Shown here: positions 53,452 to 61,838 of the stretch, one piece after another
Layout of the letters: every line of letters starts with the position of its first letter
Position numbering within the stretch: position 1 is the first letter of the stretch
From: Deinococcus hopiensis KR-140
GTDB taxonomy: Bacteria; Deinococcota; Deinococci; Deinococcales; Deinococcaceae
NCBI RefSeq assembly: GCF_900176165.1
Contig: NZ_FWWU01000005.1
Location: 62,001 to 126,000 of the forward strand
Reading direction: 5' to 3'
Length of the DNA: 64,000 nucleotides
The notes under the pieces: generated by a model
Databases searched by the model: none
What the model was told of the DNA's origin: nothing
The model's input: only the letters and a program-made list of their open reading frames with translations
Made by a program: the position numbers and the translations under genes

Positions 53452-54636
53452 TTATTTGATGTTGCCCTTGATTTCCTTCACGGCAGCGGCGAGGATCGCG
53501 GCGTAGTTAGGGCCGGGCTTCTGTACGCTCTGCGCTACTGCGCTGCCCCACGGTCCCCACACCGCCCCCATCTGGGGGACGTTCGGCATGGGTGTACCGG
53601 CTGAGATGGCCTTGCCAAAGCCAGTCACCACGGGATCGGCCTTCAGGCGGGTGCGGGCAGCGAGGCTCACTGGAATGCGGCCACCCGCCTGATTGAAGGC
53701 GAGTTGCGCCGGGCTGGTGACCAGCCGCTTGGCAAATTGCGCCGCCAGGGCCTTGTTCTTGCCGTAGGCGTTCAAGATCACGCCCTGCACGCCGACGAAG
53801 GGCGACCACTTGCCTGTGGCTCCCGGCGGGGTCGGAACGGTCGTGATGCCGTAGTTGATGCCGGCCTTCTTGATGTCGCCGATGTCCCAGGGTCCAGTCA
53901 CGATCATGGCGAGGCGGCCGTCCACGAACGCACTCTTGGCCACGTCGGCAGACACGCCCTCGGGCACGAGGTTGTACTTGTAACGCAGGTCGTTGAGGAG
54001 AGCCACGGCCTTGAGGGATCCGGCGTTACCGATGCCCACATCCTGCACATTCAGGGTGCCACTGTAGTTCTTGAAGATGTAGCCGCCGTAGGCGCTGAAA
54101 AAGCCGTAGTTGGCGTAGGCGTTCGTGAGGTCGAGGAGAAAGCCGAATTTGCCGTTACCGGTGTTCTTCTGGGCCACGCTGATGAATTCATTCCAGGTGG
54201 TCGGGGCTTTGGGCACCATGGCCTTGTTGTAGATCAGCGCCACCGACTCGGCGAACATGGGCAAGCCGAACAGGCGGCCACCGTAGGTCATGGCGTTCAC
54301 GGCCGTCCGGTCAAGGTCGGTCTTGCTGACGACGTAGCGGTCCATCGGCTCGATGACGCCCGCTGACGCAAGCTGACCGAAGCGGTCCTGAGGCAGGGTC
54401 ACGACCATGTCGGGCCCCTGGCCCTTGGGAGCAGACTGGATGAGCTTGTCTGGAATTTGATCGAGCGGCATGCTGACGATGCTGACCTTATGACCGGTTG
54501 CCTGAGTAAAAGCAGTGGCTTGCGCCTGGAGCCAGGCCACCTCTCCAGCGTCCGTGAAGTGGTTCCAGACGGTGAGGGTCGCGGCGCTGGCCTGGCCTGC
54601 GAACACCAGGGACGTGAGCATCAGAATCTTTTTCAT
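53452..54636 (-). CDS. extracellular sugar-binding protein (MalE-like)
   Basis: 394 residues with a Sec signal peptide (MKKILMLTSLVFAGQASA, cut after residue 18). The mature protein follows the MalE pattern: LTVWNHFTDAGEVAWLQAQA, GQGPDMVVTLPQDRFGQLA, PMFAESVALIYNK, GRLAMIVTGPWDIGDIKKAG and a C-terminal MGAVWGPWGSA. It binds an oligosaccharide in the periplasm and delivers it to an ABC permease. Downstream of a near-identical-length paralogue and a GH53 galactanase, so galacto-oligosaccharides are the likely ligand. No permease genes follow. Confidence 0.85.
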   Translation of the reverse strand: MKKILMLTSLVFAGQASAATLTVWNHFTDAGEVAWLQAQATAFTQATGHKVSIVSMPLDQIPDKLIQSAPKGQGPDMVVTLPQDRFGQLASAGVIEPMDRYVVSKTDLDRTAVNAMTYGGRLFGLPMFAESVALIYNKAMVPKAPTTWNEFISVAQKNTGNGKFGFLLDLTNAYANYGFFSAYGGYIFKNYSGTLNVQDVGIGNAGSLKAVALLNDLRYKYNLVPEGVSADVAKSAFVDGRLAMIVTGPWDIGDIKKAGINYGITTVPTPPGATGKWSPFVGVQGVILNAYGKNKALAAQFAKRLVTSPAQLAFNQAGGRIPVSLAARTRLKADPVVTGFGKAISAGTPMPNVPQMGAVWGPWGSAVAQSVQKPGPNYAAILAAAVKEIKGNIK

Positions 54637-54716
54637 GCGTTCTCCTTAAAAATGTCTTCCTGCAGAGCGTGGGTACAGTTCATCCGGGTGGAGTCCACCC
54701 ACGAGCAGACCGCCGA

Positions 54717-55901
54717 TTACTTGATGCTTTTCCGGATCTCGGTCACGGCCCCGCCCAGGGTGGCGGCGTAGTCGGGAGTCACCGCCGCCGTACTTTGGGT
54801 CACCGCATTGGTCCAGGGACCCCAGACTGCGCCCATCTCGGGCACATTGGGCATGGGCGTGCCCGCCGAGATCGCCTTGCCGAAGCCAGTGACGACCGGG
54901 TCCGTCTTTAGTTCCGTGCGCGCCTTGGAGCTGACGGGGATGCGCCCCCCCGCACGGTTAAAGGAAACCTGCGCCGTGCTGGTCACCAGGGCCTGCGCCA
55001 GTCGACCAGCAGCAGCCTTGTCTTTGCTATAGGCGTTCATCACGATGCCCTGTACGCCGACGAGGGGCGACCACTTGCCGCTGGCTCTGGGAGGCGCGGG
55101 GAGGGTCGTGATGCCGTAGTCGATGCCCGCCTTCTTGATGTCACCCATGTCCCAGGGACCCGTGACCAGCATGGCCAGGCGGCCATCCAGAAAAGCGCTC
55201 TTGGCCGCGTCGGGCGTGATGCCCTCGGGCACGAGGCCGTGCTTGAAACGCAGGTCATTGAGCAGAGACACCGCTTGCCTGGAGCCCGCGTTGGCGAGGC
55301 CTATGTTCTTCACGTCGAGCGTGCCACTGCTCTCCTTGAAGATGTAGCCGCCGTAGGCACTGAAAAAGCCGTAGTTGGCGTAAGCGTTCGAGAGGTCTGT
55401 CAGGAAGCCGAAGCGGCCATCGCGGGTATTTTGCCCTGCCACCCGCAGAAATTCGTTCCAGCTGGTGGGCGCCCTGGGCACCAGTTTCTTGTTGTAGACG
55501 AGCGCCACCGACTCGGCGAACATGGGCAGCGCCAGCAACTTGCCCCGGTAGGTCATGGCCTGCGTCACCGAGCGGTCGAGGTCGGACGGGCTCCAAACGT
55601 AACGCTCCATCGGCGCAATCACTCCGGCAGCGGCGAGCTGCCCCAGCCGGTCTTGCGGCAGAGACACGATCAGGTCCGGTCCCTGGCCCTTCGCGGCCGA
55701 CTGAATGAGCCGGTCGGGAATCTGGTCGAGCGGTAGCCCGACGATATTGACCTGATGGCCCGCCGCTCTGGTGTAGGAGGCAGTTTGTGCGCGCAGCCAG
55801 GCGACTTCGTCGGCGTTGGTGAAATGGCTCCATACCGTCAGGGTGGTGGCGCTGGCGCTGCTCGCCAGGGCCAGAGACATCAGGACCAGCATTCTCTTCA
55901 T
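54717..55901 (-). CDS. extracellular sugar-binding protein (MalE-like), second copy
   Basis: 394 residues from ATG 55901 (MKRMLVLMSLALASSASA signal peptide), the same length as the downstream copy and closely similar over its full length (for example LTVWSHFTNADEVAWLRAQT and YGFFSAYGGYIFKESSGTLD). The frame is open further upstream, but the preceding residues overlap the end of the galactanase gene. The tandem pair probably arose by duplication and may differ in ligand length preference. Confidence 0.85.
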   Translation of the reverse strand: MKRMLVLMSLALASSASATTLTVWSHFTNADEVAWLRAQTASYTRAAGHQVNIVGLPLDQIPDRLIQSAAKGQGPDLIVSLPQDRLGQLAAAGVIAPMERYVWSPSDLDRSVTQAMTYRGKLLALPMFAESVALVYNKKLVPRAPTSWNEFLRVAGQNTRDGRFGFLTDLSNAYANYGFFSAYGGYIFKESSGTLDVKNIGLANAGSRQAVSLLNDLRFKHGLVPEGITPDAAKSAFLDGRLAMLVTGPWDMGDIKKAGIDYGITTLPAPPRASGKWSPLVGVQGIVMNAYSKDKAAAGRLAQALVTSTAQVSFNRAGGRIPVSSKARTELKTDPVVTGFGKAISAGTPMPNVPEMGAVWGPWTNAVTQSTAAVTPDYAATLGGAVTEIRKSIK

Positions 55902-55957
55902 GGCACGCTCCTTGAGTGGAAATGGCCCTTCCACGGACTTGACTGCGTGCGCAAGCG

Positions 55958-57085
55958 TCAATTCAAACCGTCAATACCGATCGTCGCTCGGCCACCATCG
56001 TCGAAGAGGCTCCGCCGCGAAGCGTCATCGTCAGACCAGGCCGGAGCGATCAGCCACCGGCTGCTTTGGGACCAGTACGCGCCCCAGTAGAAAATGCCGC
56101 TCCCACCAGCGTTTCGCACCACGGGGGTCAGCGCTTTGAGAAAGTCGTGCTGTCCCTGGGGTGTTTGGGGATAGGGCAGATTGGCGTAGCCCATCTGGTT
56201 GTGGTCCCAGTAGTACGCCGTTTCTGCAAGGTAGACCTTGGCCCAGCTGAAATTGCTCCGGAGTTGCCGGATGGTTTCGCTCAGGTTGTTGAAGTCACCG
56301 TGCCACATGGGATAGTAGGAAAGTCCGATCACGTCCACCCATCCGCCCGCGTTGATAAACGACCTGTACCAAGCGACGGTTTCGGCTGCATTTCCATTCT
56401 TGGCGATGTGGACCATGATGGGCGGCATGGTGCTGGTCCCGCCACTGGCGTCCCGCACCGCCGCGGCACCGGCGTTCGTGAGCTTGACGAAGTTGGCCAT
56501 GTTCCCGATCCGTCCGAGATCCCAGAGCATGCCACCGTTGATCTCGTTTCCGATCTGCACCATGTCCGGAGCGGTGTTCTGCGCCCGCAGTTGGGTCATC
56601 ACGTCTTTGGTGTAGGTGTAGACCGACTGACTGAGTTGCGTCACGTCCTGTCCCTTCCAGCGTTGCGGTGTCCACTGGTTGCCAGGGTCGGCCCACCAGT
56701 GCGAGTAGTGCAGGTCCAGCAGTACTTTGAATCCCCGCGACCTGGCGTCCCGGGCCACGGCCTTCACATAGTTGAGGTCCTGGTACAGGGCGTATTCGCC
56801 GTTGGGATCCACCATCAGCCGAACGCGGACCCAGTTGTAGTTGTGGTCCTTGGCAATCTGAAGAGCGGGTTTGGCGACGCCAGTGGTGTCTTTGAAGACG
56901 ACGCCTTTACTCTCCGCAGCCTGCGCTTCAGAAACGTCGATGCCGCGAATCCACTCTGGGTGCGTAATGGCCGCCGCCTGCAGCCTCGGTTCCGGCACGC
57001 TTCGGGCCTGCTCTGAGGTGTTGCAAGAGGACAGTACAGCGGTCAGCGTGGTCAACGCCAGGCACAGCGTGGCTCTACGTTTCAT
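55958..57085 (-). CDS. GH53 endo-beta-1,4-galactanase lipoprotein
   Basis: 375 residues from ATG 57085. A lipoprotein signal (LTAVLSSC, Cys21) precedes a GH53 (beta/alpha)8 domain: WIRGIDVSEAQAAESKGVVF, WVRVRLMVDP, LLDLHYSHWWADPGNQWTPQ. The acid/base is Glu181 in QIGNEINGGMLW and the nucleophile Glu288 in VYLAETAYYW. It cleaves galactan side chains of pectin outside the cell to oligosaccharides that the two downstream binding proteins would take up. Confidence 0.9.
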   Translation of the reverse strand: MKRRATLCLALTTLTAVLSSCNTSEQARSVPEPRLQAAAITHPEWIRGIDVSEAQAAESKGVVFKDTTGVAKPALQIAKDHNYNWVRVRLMVDPNGEYALYQDLNYVKAVARDARSRGFKVLLDLHYSHWWADPGNQWTPQRWKGQDVTQLSQSVYTYTKDVMTQLRAQNTAPDMVQIGNEINGGMLWDLGRIGNMANFVKLTNAGAAAVRDASGGTSTMPPIMVHIAKNGNAAETVAWYRSFINAGGWVDVIGLSYYPMWHGDFNNLSETIRQLRSNFSWAKVYLAETAYYWDHNQMGYANLPYPQTPQGQHDFLKALTPVVRNAGGSGIFYWGAYWSQSSRWLIAPAWSDDDASRRSLFDDGGRATIGIDGLN

Positions 57086-57500
57086 ATTCTTCCTCCCAGC
57101 GACGAATGTGCAGCGGCGAAGACCGCAGATGCTGCGAAAATGACCAAACCCATGAGCGGGAGCAGACCAGGTAAAAACACGGTATTTACAACACATTGAC
57201 GTTGATCGAAGGGGAAAGGCAGCCCTCCTTAAGTGGCTGGGCGTGCAGGACAGCGCGTAGTGGCCTCATCCGCCTGCTTGCGTGAGGGTTGTCGTGACAG
57301 GTTGTTCACGGGGGTATTGTGATGTGCCCTTACGGTATGTTTTGTTAGGGCGAACAATTGTAATATTTACACTTTCAGGGAGAGCCTATTGCCCCTTTGG
57401 AAGGCTTGCGCAGAAAAAACCCCTTATTAAGGCATCCAGACCGCGCCTATAGGCCGTCCGCTCAACAGTATGAAGCCCACTTTCAAGTGGACTAGAGCTG
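57086..57500 (-). promoter_or_regulatory. upstream region of the galactan operon
   Basis: The minus-strand leader contains GTTGTAAATACC near 57177-57190, and a related AT-rich element TTGTAATATTTACAC lies at 57358-57372. The two may be operator half-sites for a LacI/GalR-type regulator. I cannot define -35/-10 boxes with confidence and see no regulator gene beside it. Confidence 0.3.
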
Positions 57501-58104
57501 TAGATTGTTCACGCTTTCAGTTGCGGATTCCTTCGCGCTTCACAGCTTTATTGATCGCGGCATAAATCGGTATGAATTCCAGAGGGACGTTCTGCGTGCT
57601 GGCCATTTTCCCCGTGACCCGGGGTGCGGAGGACCGGTGCGAACTTACGCCGGAATCAATAGTGGTACTCCGTTGACTGGCGGGAACCTGATGGATGGCG
57701 CCCGTGTTTCTGGGATCAGCGCGGTACGGAGAGAGTGGGAATCTCCCGTGTTCTTCGCCAGCACTTTCAGACTCAACGGAGTACCAATAGGTGTGAAACA
57801 TCCCCGAGAACATGTCAATCGGGAAAGAGGCGTTTCCAGCAGCCCAGTGGACGGACCCTGCGGGCTGATCCTGACCTACGGCAGAAGGTCGAGAGAAGGC
57901 ACGCATATCAGCAGGGGGAGGGATGAAGATGGGATTTTTGCGTGCCCCCATGGGAGGAGAAAAGCGTTTTGGAGAGACATGTCGAGCACGTCTGTCATCC
58001 CTGGCAGAACGTGACGTATCCCTGCGCACATGCTCCAGGATGCGCAGCTTTTGCCCTGGGAAAGTGCAGGACCTGGCCTCTAAGCGAAAGCCACGGGCAC
58101 TCTG
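57501..58104. other. region without gene, with an inverted-repeat pair
   Basis: Open frames on both strands here lack family features. The only structure I see is the 13-base inverted pair at 57664-57785. Confidence 0.35.
57664..57785. repeat. 122-bp segment bounded by 13-base inverted repeats
   Basis: GGTACTCCGTTGA at 57664-57676 recurs inverted at 57773-57785. The repeat pair is exact and 96 bases apart. It could be the ends of a small non-autonomous mobile element; no target duplication is clear. Confidence 0.45.
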
Positions 58105-58495
58105 CCCATCGTCGGGGAGGGCGGGGCCGGGCCCATCACCGGCTTGTATTCCCTCCAAGAGGCGGACAGCCACCTTGATGGAGACCTCGCGCTCCCCAGT
58201 CCCTTTCTCCCCCATGAGGACGCCCCGCCCGGCTGGTTTGAAACCATGACGGACGACGCGAACTACGACCGCGCTCACGACGGCGTGCTGCCTATCACGG
58301 AATGAGGTGACCCGGCGGAGGTGGTCTTGATCGTGACTGGGCCTTACTCGGGACGGATCGTCTACGCCGACTGGCAACTCGACGATCCACCCTTCTCCGT
58401 ATCCCAGCTTTCTGGCGTGGTACGAGGGTTAGCTGCGGGAAGCCCTTGCGGGCTACCAGATGCGCGGTGTCGGGTTTGGATTGCCGCTTAACCGG
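58105..58495 (+). pseudogene. SMI1/KNR4 (SUKH) pseudogene, paralogue of 30468-31922
   Basis: Encodes VGEGGAGPITGLYSLQEADS, then PPGWFETMTDDANYDRAHDG, VVLIVTGPYSGRIVYADWQL, WYEG, LREALAGYQMRGVGFGLPLN, matching the SUKH domain at 30468-31922 (VSGPYRGQIVYVDWD, LRESLAGYDM, FGYGLPL). An internal TGA (after LPITE), a frameshift and a TAG break it. Confidence 0.75.
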
Positions 58496-58669
58496 GGGCG
58501 GTCCCTGGCCGTCGCGGTGGACGTCGGTGAGGTGCGGGCGCGTGGCCGTTCTGGACAACTGGCCGAGATGAACTGGCGAGGGAGGCAGGGCCGTCAGAGG
58601 GCGAGGGCACTGCCGAGGGTGCTGAGGCCCAGCAGCCCCACCAGAAGGTGGAATATGGACTGTGCCCCG

Positions 58670-59068
58670 TCATTTGACGTGGAAGACGCTCTGGCCGGTG
58701 ACGGGATGACCGTCCTCGGAGAGCATCTTCCAGGCGATCACGTAGGTCCCGGCCTTCAGGCCCGGCTTGAGGGGGAGCGTGAGTCGTGCGGCCATGCCCT
58801 GAGCTTTCAGCGCGGTATTGACCAGTTCTGAGGCATCTGCTTTGAGGGCGAGGGCCACGTGGGCCGCGTCCTCCAGCGTCTTTCCAGCCGGGACCGCCAT
58901 GACCCGGAAGGTGGAAAAGCGCAGCTCAATAGGTTCACTGAAGCTAATCAGTACGTTCCTGGGCGCCGTCACGGGTGTTTTCGGACCAGGAGTGATGGAG
59001 GTCACAGCGGTGTGTGCGGAAGAAAGGCTGAGGGTGCTGAAGAGAACGAGGGAAAACAGTTTACGCAT
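58670..59068 (-). CDS. copC: CopC-type copper-binding protein
   Basis: 132 residues with a Sec signal peptide ending near SSAH. The mature protein begins at His19 (AHTAVTSITPGPKTPVT), the N-terminal His that binds Cu(II) in the CopC family, and includes ISFSEPIELRFSTFRV and the final LSEDGHPVTGQSVFHV, with the other His ligand. It acts outside the membrane in copper handling. Downstream of YcnI in the same direction. No CopD gene follows, although a short hydrophobic frame after the stop (FHLLVGLLGLSTLG) may be a remnant. Confidence 0.8.
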   Translation of the reverse strand: MRKLFSLVLFSTLSLSSAHTAVTSITPGPKTPVTAPRNVLISFSEPIELRFSTFRVMAVPAGKTLEDAAHVALALKADASELVNTALKAQGMAARLTLPLKPGLKAGTYVIAWKMLSEDGHPVTGQSVFHVK

Positions 59069-59121
59069 GCAAAAACCTCATGGGAGGCCCGAGTCGGGCC
59101 TCCCCAGGCGAGAGGGCGTCG

Positions 59122-59574
59122 TTACTTGACGGCGGTCTTGCTCGCAGGCGTCTGCTCAGGATTTGTATCGTCCCAGGCCACGACCGAGCCGTCACTGTAG
59201 GTCTGGTAGACCTTCCAACTGAGGGTGCCTGCCTGCTCTGGATTGCGCGCCTGGAAGAAGAAGCGGGCGTATTCCTGCGGGGCGATGCGGCCTTTCCAGG
59301 TCACTTCCGTGATCAGTCCAGCTTCGTTCGTCCTGATCGTCCGGATGAAGCCGGGCAGGACCTGAAAGCGGGTGACGGTCACGCCTGCTGGGATGACCAG
59401 GCGGACCTGGGTGGTGGAGACCCCTTTTTCCGTGGGCACGTTGAGACGGTAGGTCTCGGACGCTCCAGCCTGACTCTCCGCCAGGCCTGTTTCTGTGCGG
59501 ACGGTGGCGTGGGCGGCAGCAACGGAAAGCAGCAGGGCAGCCGCCAGGGACAGGACAGGTTTCAGGACATTCAT
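59122..59574 (-). CDS. YcnI/DUF1775 copper-associated protein
   Basis: 150 residues: Sec signal (LSLAAALLLSVAAAHA) then the mature His-led N-terminus (HATVRTETGLAESQAGASET) that binds copper in YcnI. The domain continues with YRLNVPTEKGVSTTQVRLVI and ends VAWDDTNPEQTP. YcnI occurs with CopC/CopD in copper loci, as here. It lies 53 bases upstream of copC in the same operon. Confidence 0.8.
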   Translation of the reverse strand: MNVLKPVLSLAAALLLSVAAAHATVRTETGLAESQAGASETYRLNVPTEKGVSTTQVRLVIPAGVTVTRFQVLPGFIRTIRTNEAGLITEVTWKGRIAPQEYARFFFQARNPEQAGTLSWKVYQTYSDGSVVAWDDTNPEQTPASKTAVK

Positions 59575-59653
59575 GGTGGGTCTCCAGGTAGGGGAAAGAG
59601 CGGGAGATTGCGCAGAGGAGCGAAGCGCCCCTCCCGCGACATTGAGGTCTGGG

Positions 59654-60015
59654 CTACTGGCCCGCAGGCATGGTCACGCTCGCCGCCCCAGTGACGCTGA
59701 ATGCTCCCGCCAGGTTCGGGGAGAGCTGATCCGCGGCCACCCCGCCGTGGACCTGCACATCCTTCGCGTCACCGAGGTCAAGCTTGCCGCCTCCCACGCC
59801 CGCCGCCATTTCCGCGGCGCCGAACTTCACAGGAAGGTGGACTTCCCGGATTGAACGTTGAAGGCCGTCTCAGGTGGAACGAGGTTCCCCAGGCTGACGG
59901 TCACGCGCCGGGAATCGCCCCCAATGTGCAGGGCCAAGTCGAGCGTCTGGTTCCCGAGGCTGGCCTTGTCCTCGTCGCGGCTGAAGATGGAGCCAGGATT
60001 CCAGGTGCAGCACAT
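59654..60015 (-). pseudogene. secreted/copper-locus protein with one frameshift
   Basis: ATG 60015 has an AGAAGG site and follows the DUF2946-like gene by 15 bases. The first frame gives MCCTWNPGSIFSRDEDKASL, ALHIGGDSRRVTVSLGNLVP; the next frame continues EVHLPVKFGAAEMAAGVGGG, then LSPNLAGAFSVTGAASVTMP and stops at 59654. A one-base change near 59845 would rejoin them. Family unknown; beta-rich. Confidence 0.5.
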
Positions 60016-60029
60016 GCCTTCTGGGAAGG

Positions 60030-60509
60030 TCAGCCCTGGGGTGGAGCGCGCGGGTCCGCGTGCCGGACCTGCGCGAGGTGGAGCGGGGCCAGCTTCAGGG
60101 CCAACCAGGGGGACCGCAGAGAGCCGGGAAGAGCCAAAGAAACCCCGGCCGCTTCCAGGGCGAAGGCCGAGGTAAAGCAGAAGGGGCAATGGGCAGCGTG
60201 CTGTTGATCGTGCCCGGCGGGTGGGGCGTTCGGAGCCGCGTTGGTGAGCTCTGGAGCCGCAGGAGCGGGATGATGCACCCGCCCCGACATGTCCATGCCT
60301 GCCACCGCGGGCAGCGTGGAGGCGGGAAGCTCCGCCCTCACCTGCTGGGTCTTTGCGGTCACGCTCTTCAGGGATGCCCCCAGGAAGGCGGAAGGTGGGA
60401 AGAGTCCAGGGGCTTCAGGGGCGCGGGTGAGGTAGGCCAGAGAGGCGAGGAGACACAAGAAGGCCAGCAGCCACCGCTGCCCGGCTCCCAAGGTCTGATG
60501 CCTCTGCAC
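60030..60509 (-). CDS. DUF2946-like membrane protein
   Basis: 159 residues from GTG 60509 (QRHQTLGAGQRWLLAFL). One N-terminal hydrophobic helix, a long hydrophilic linker with MDMSGRVHH, and then AAHCPFCFTSAFALEA, the CxxC motif of DUF2946 proteins. Such proteins accompany copper and heme genes and may hold metal through HxC/CxxC and Met residues. First gene of the copper-type operon. Confidence 0.6.
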   Translation of the reverse strand: MQRHQTLGAGQRWLLAFLCLLASLAYLTRAPEAPGLFPPSAFLGASLKSVTAKTQQVRAELPASTLPAVAGMDMSGRVHHPAPAAPELTNAAPNAPPAGHDQQHAAHCPFCFTSAFALEAAGVSLALPGSLRSPWLALKLAPLHLAQVRHADPRAPPQG

Positions 60510-60664
60510 GCGCCAACAATAGAGCAGAGAAAAGGGGCGTGTCCTGACGAGCTCCGTCCCCGCTTTTCGCCACCTGTAGACAGAAGGGGCCAACTGCTGC
60601 GTGCGCCCTCTCCACTGGCCATGAGTGTCCCTGCTCGATCTGCCTGATCTCCTTCGGCACGAGC

Positions 60665-61374
60665 GTGATGAGCGTCGTCACCGGAGCCACTTCCCTCATC
60701 ACTGTCCCCGCCCTGCTGGCCTTCGGCGTACCGGCCCCGACCGCCCTCGGGACCAACGCGCTCGCCCTCACCACCATGAGCGTTGGCGCGTCGGTGCCCT
60801 TCTGGCATGGAAACGTACTGGATCGCCCACGGCTTCCCTTGCTCCTGGTGTTGACCGTCTTCGGCGCCCTGGCGGGAGCATTGCTGGTGTTTCCTGGCTC
60901 CCCCTCATTATCGCGGCAGCCATGCTGGTGGTGACGCTGCGCCCTCAACGTCCGCGAGATGTGGTGAACGTGCCGCCACGCCGTCGGCAGCTTGTCGCAG
61001 GCTACGCCTTGACCCCGTTCCTCGCGGTCTACGGAGGGTTTTTCAGCGGAGGGTACGTTACGCTTCTCACTGCCGCCTTTCTGACCGCCTTCCGAATGCC
61101 TTTTCCGCGGGCAGTGGCGACCACCAAAGTGATCAACGTCGCTTCTTCACTGGTGGCGACCCTGATCTTTGCGCGCAAGGGTGCGGTGGACTGGCAGTTG
61201 GGACTGGTGCTGAGTGGAGTCATGCATGTGGGCGTAACGCTGAGGGCAAAGTGGACCATGCGTTTGGACGAGCGGTGGGTCCATCGGCTGTTCGCGACCA
61301 CAGTGCTGCTGGCCTTCAAAACGTTGGCGCTTGGCGTGCCGTGGAGCCGCTTGCTGAATGGCCAGGTCTTGTAA
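60665..61374 (+). pseudogene. TauE/SafE family permease with one frameshift
   Basis: From GTG 60665 (MMSVVTGATSLITVPALLAF) the N-terminal half of a TauE/SafE permease is read to about 60890, with the PALLAFG...ALGTNALAL block. The C-terminal half (AGYALTPFLAVYGGFFSGGY, ATTKVINVASSLVATLIFAR) follows in another frame to 61374. Removing or adding one base near 60890-60905 restores one protein of about 235 residues with eight helices. It would export sulfite or organosulfonates. Confidence 0.7.
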
Positions 61375-61743
61375 AGCGGGGAGAGGTCCCCTCTGGCGCG
61401 AGGAAGGTCAATCCTTTGAGAGCGCAGACCAGCCAGAGCAAGGCGGGAGCGCTCCTCAGGAGGGCCAGGCTGGAAGACCAGGGAAGCCGCTCTTACGGGC
61501 CGGGACTTTCTGAGGAGCGCCCAGTCGTCCCCTGTTGTTCCGTCCGCTGAAGGAGGAAAATTCCTGGAGACATCTACAAAAGGCATGACTTGACGCACCC
61601 CTGGCCTAGACGCCGTAGCCGTAACTGCCCAGCCATGGCAGATCAACCCCTCTGGCCTATCCAGGTTTCTGCAGGAACTGTGGACCGACGGGTACCCGTG
61701 GTCTGCTGAACCTGAGGAACGAAGACTTCAGCCGTCTCTGAAC
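61375..61743. other. intergenic region
   Basis: No supported gene on either strand. It separates the copper/TauE cluster from the lipoprotein gene. The only structured element is the hairpin directly after it. Confidence 0.35.
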
Positions 61744-61785
61744 CGTCTCACGGGCGTCTCAGAACAAGAAGACGCCCGTGAGACG
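61744..61785. terminator. 16-bp perfect GC-rich stem-loop
   Basis: CGTCTCACGGGCGTCT (61744-61759) pairs without mismatch to 61770-61785 around a 10-base loop. It ends 53 bases before the ATG at 61839, so it may form in the leader of the lipoprotein mRNA or end transcription from the left. No T-run follows on the plus strand. Confidence 0.5.
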
Positions 61786-61838
61786 CCTTCGTGGGCACAC
61801 TTTCCTCGTCATTCCAATCGATGACACAGGAGGAAGGT

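Noticed and set aside
56066..57016. 316-codon plus-strand frame
   Set aside because: Antisense to the GH53 gene, whose catalytic motifs are clear.
57517..58377. 286-codon minus-strand frame
   Set aside because: Overlaps the SUKH pseudogene on the other strand and contains no family features; its composition changes along its length.
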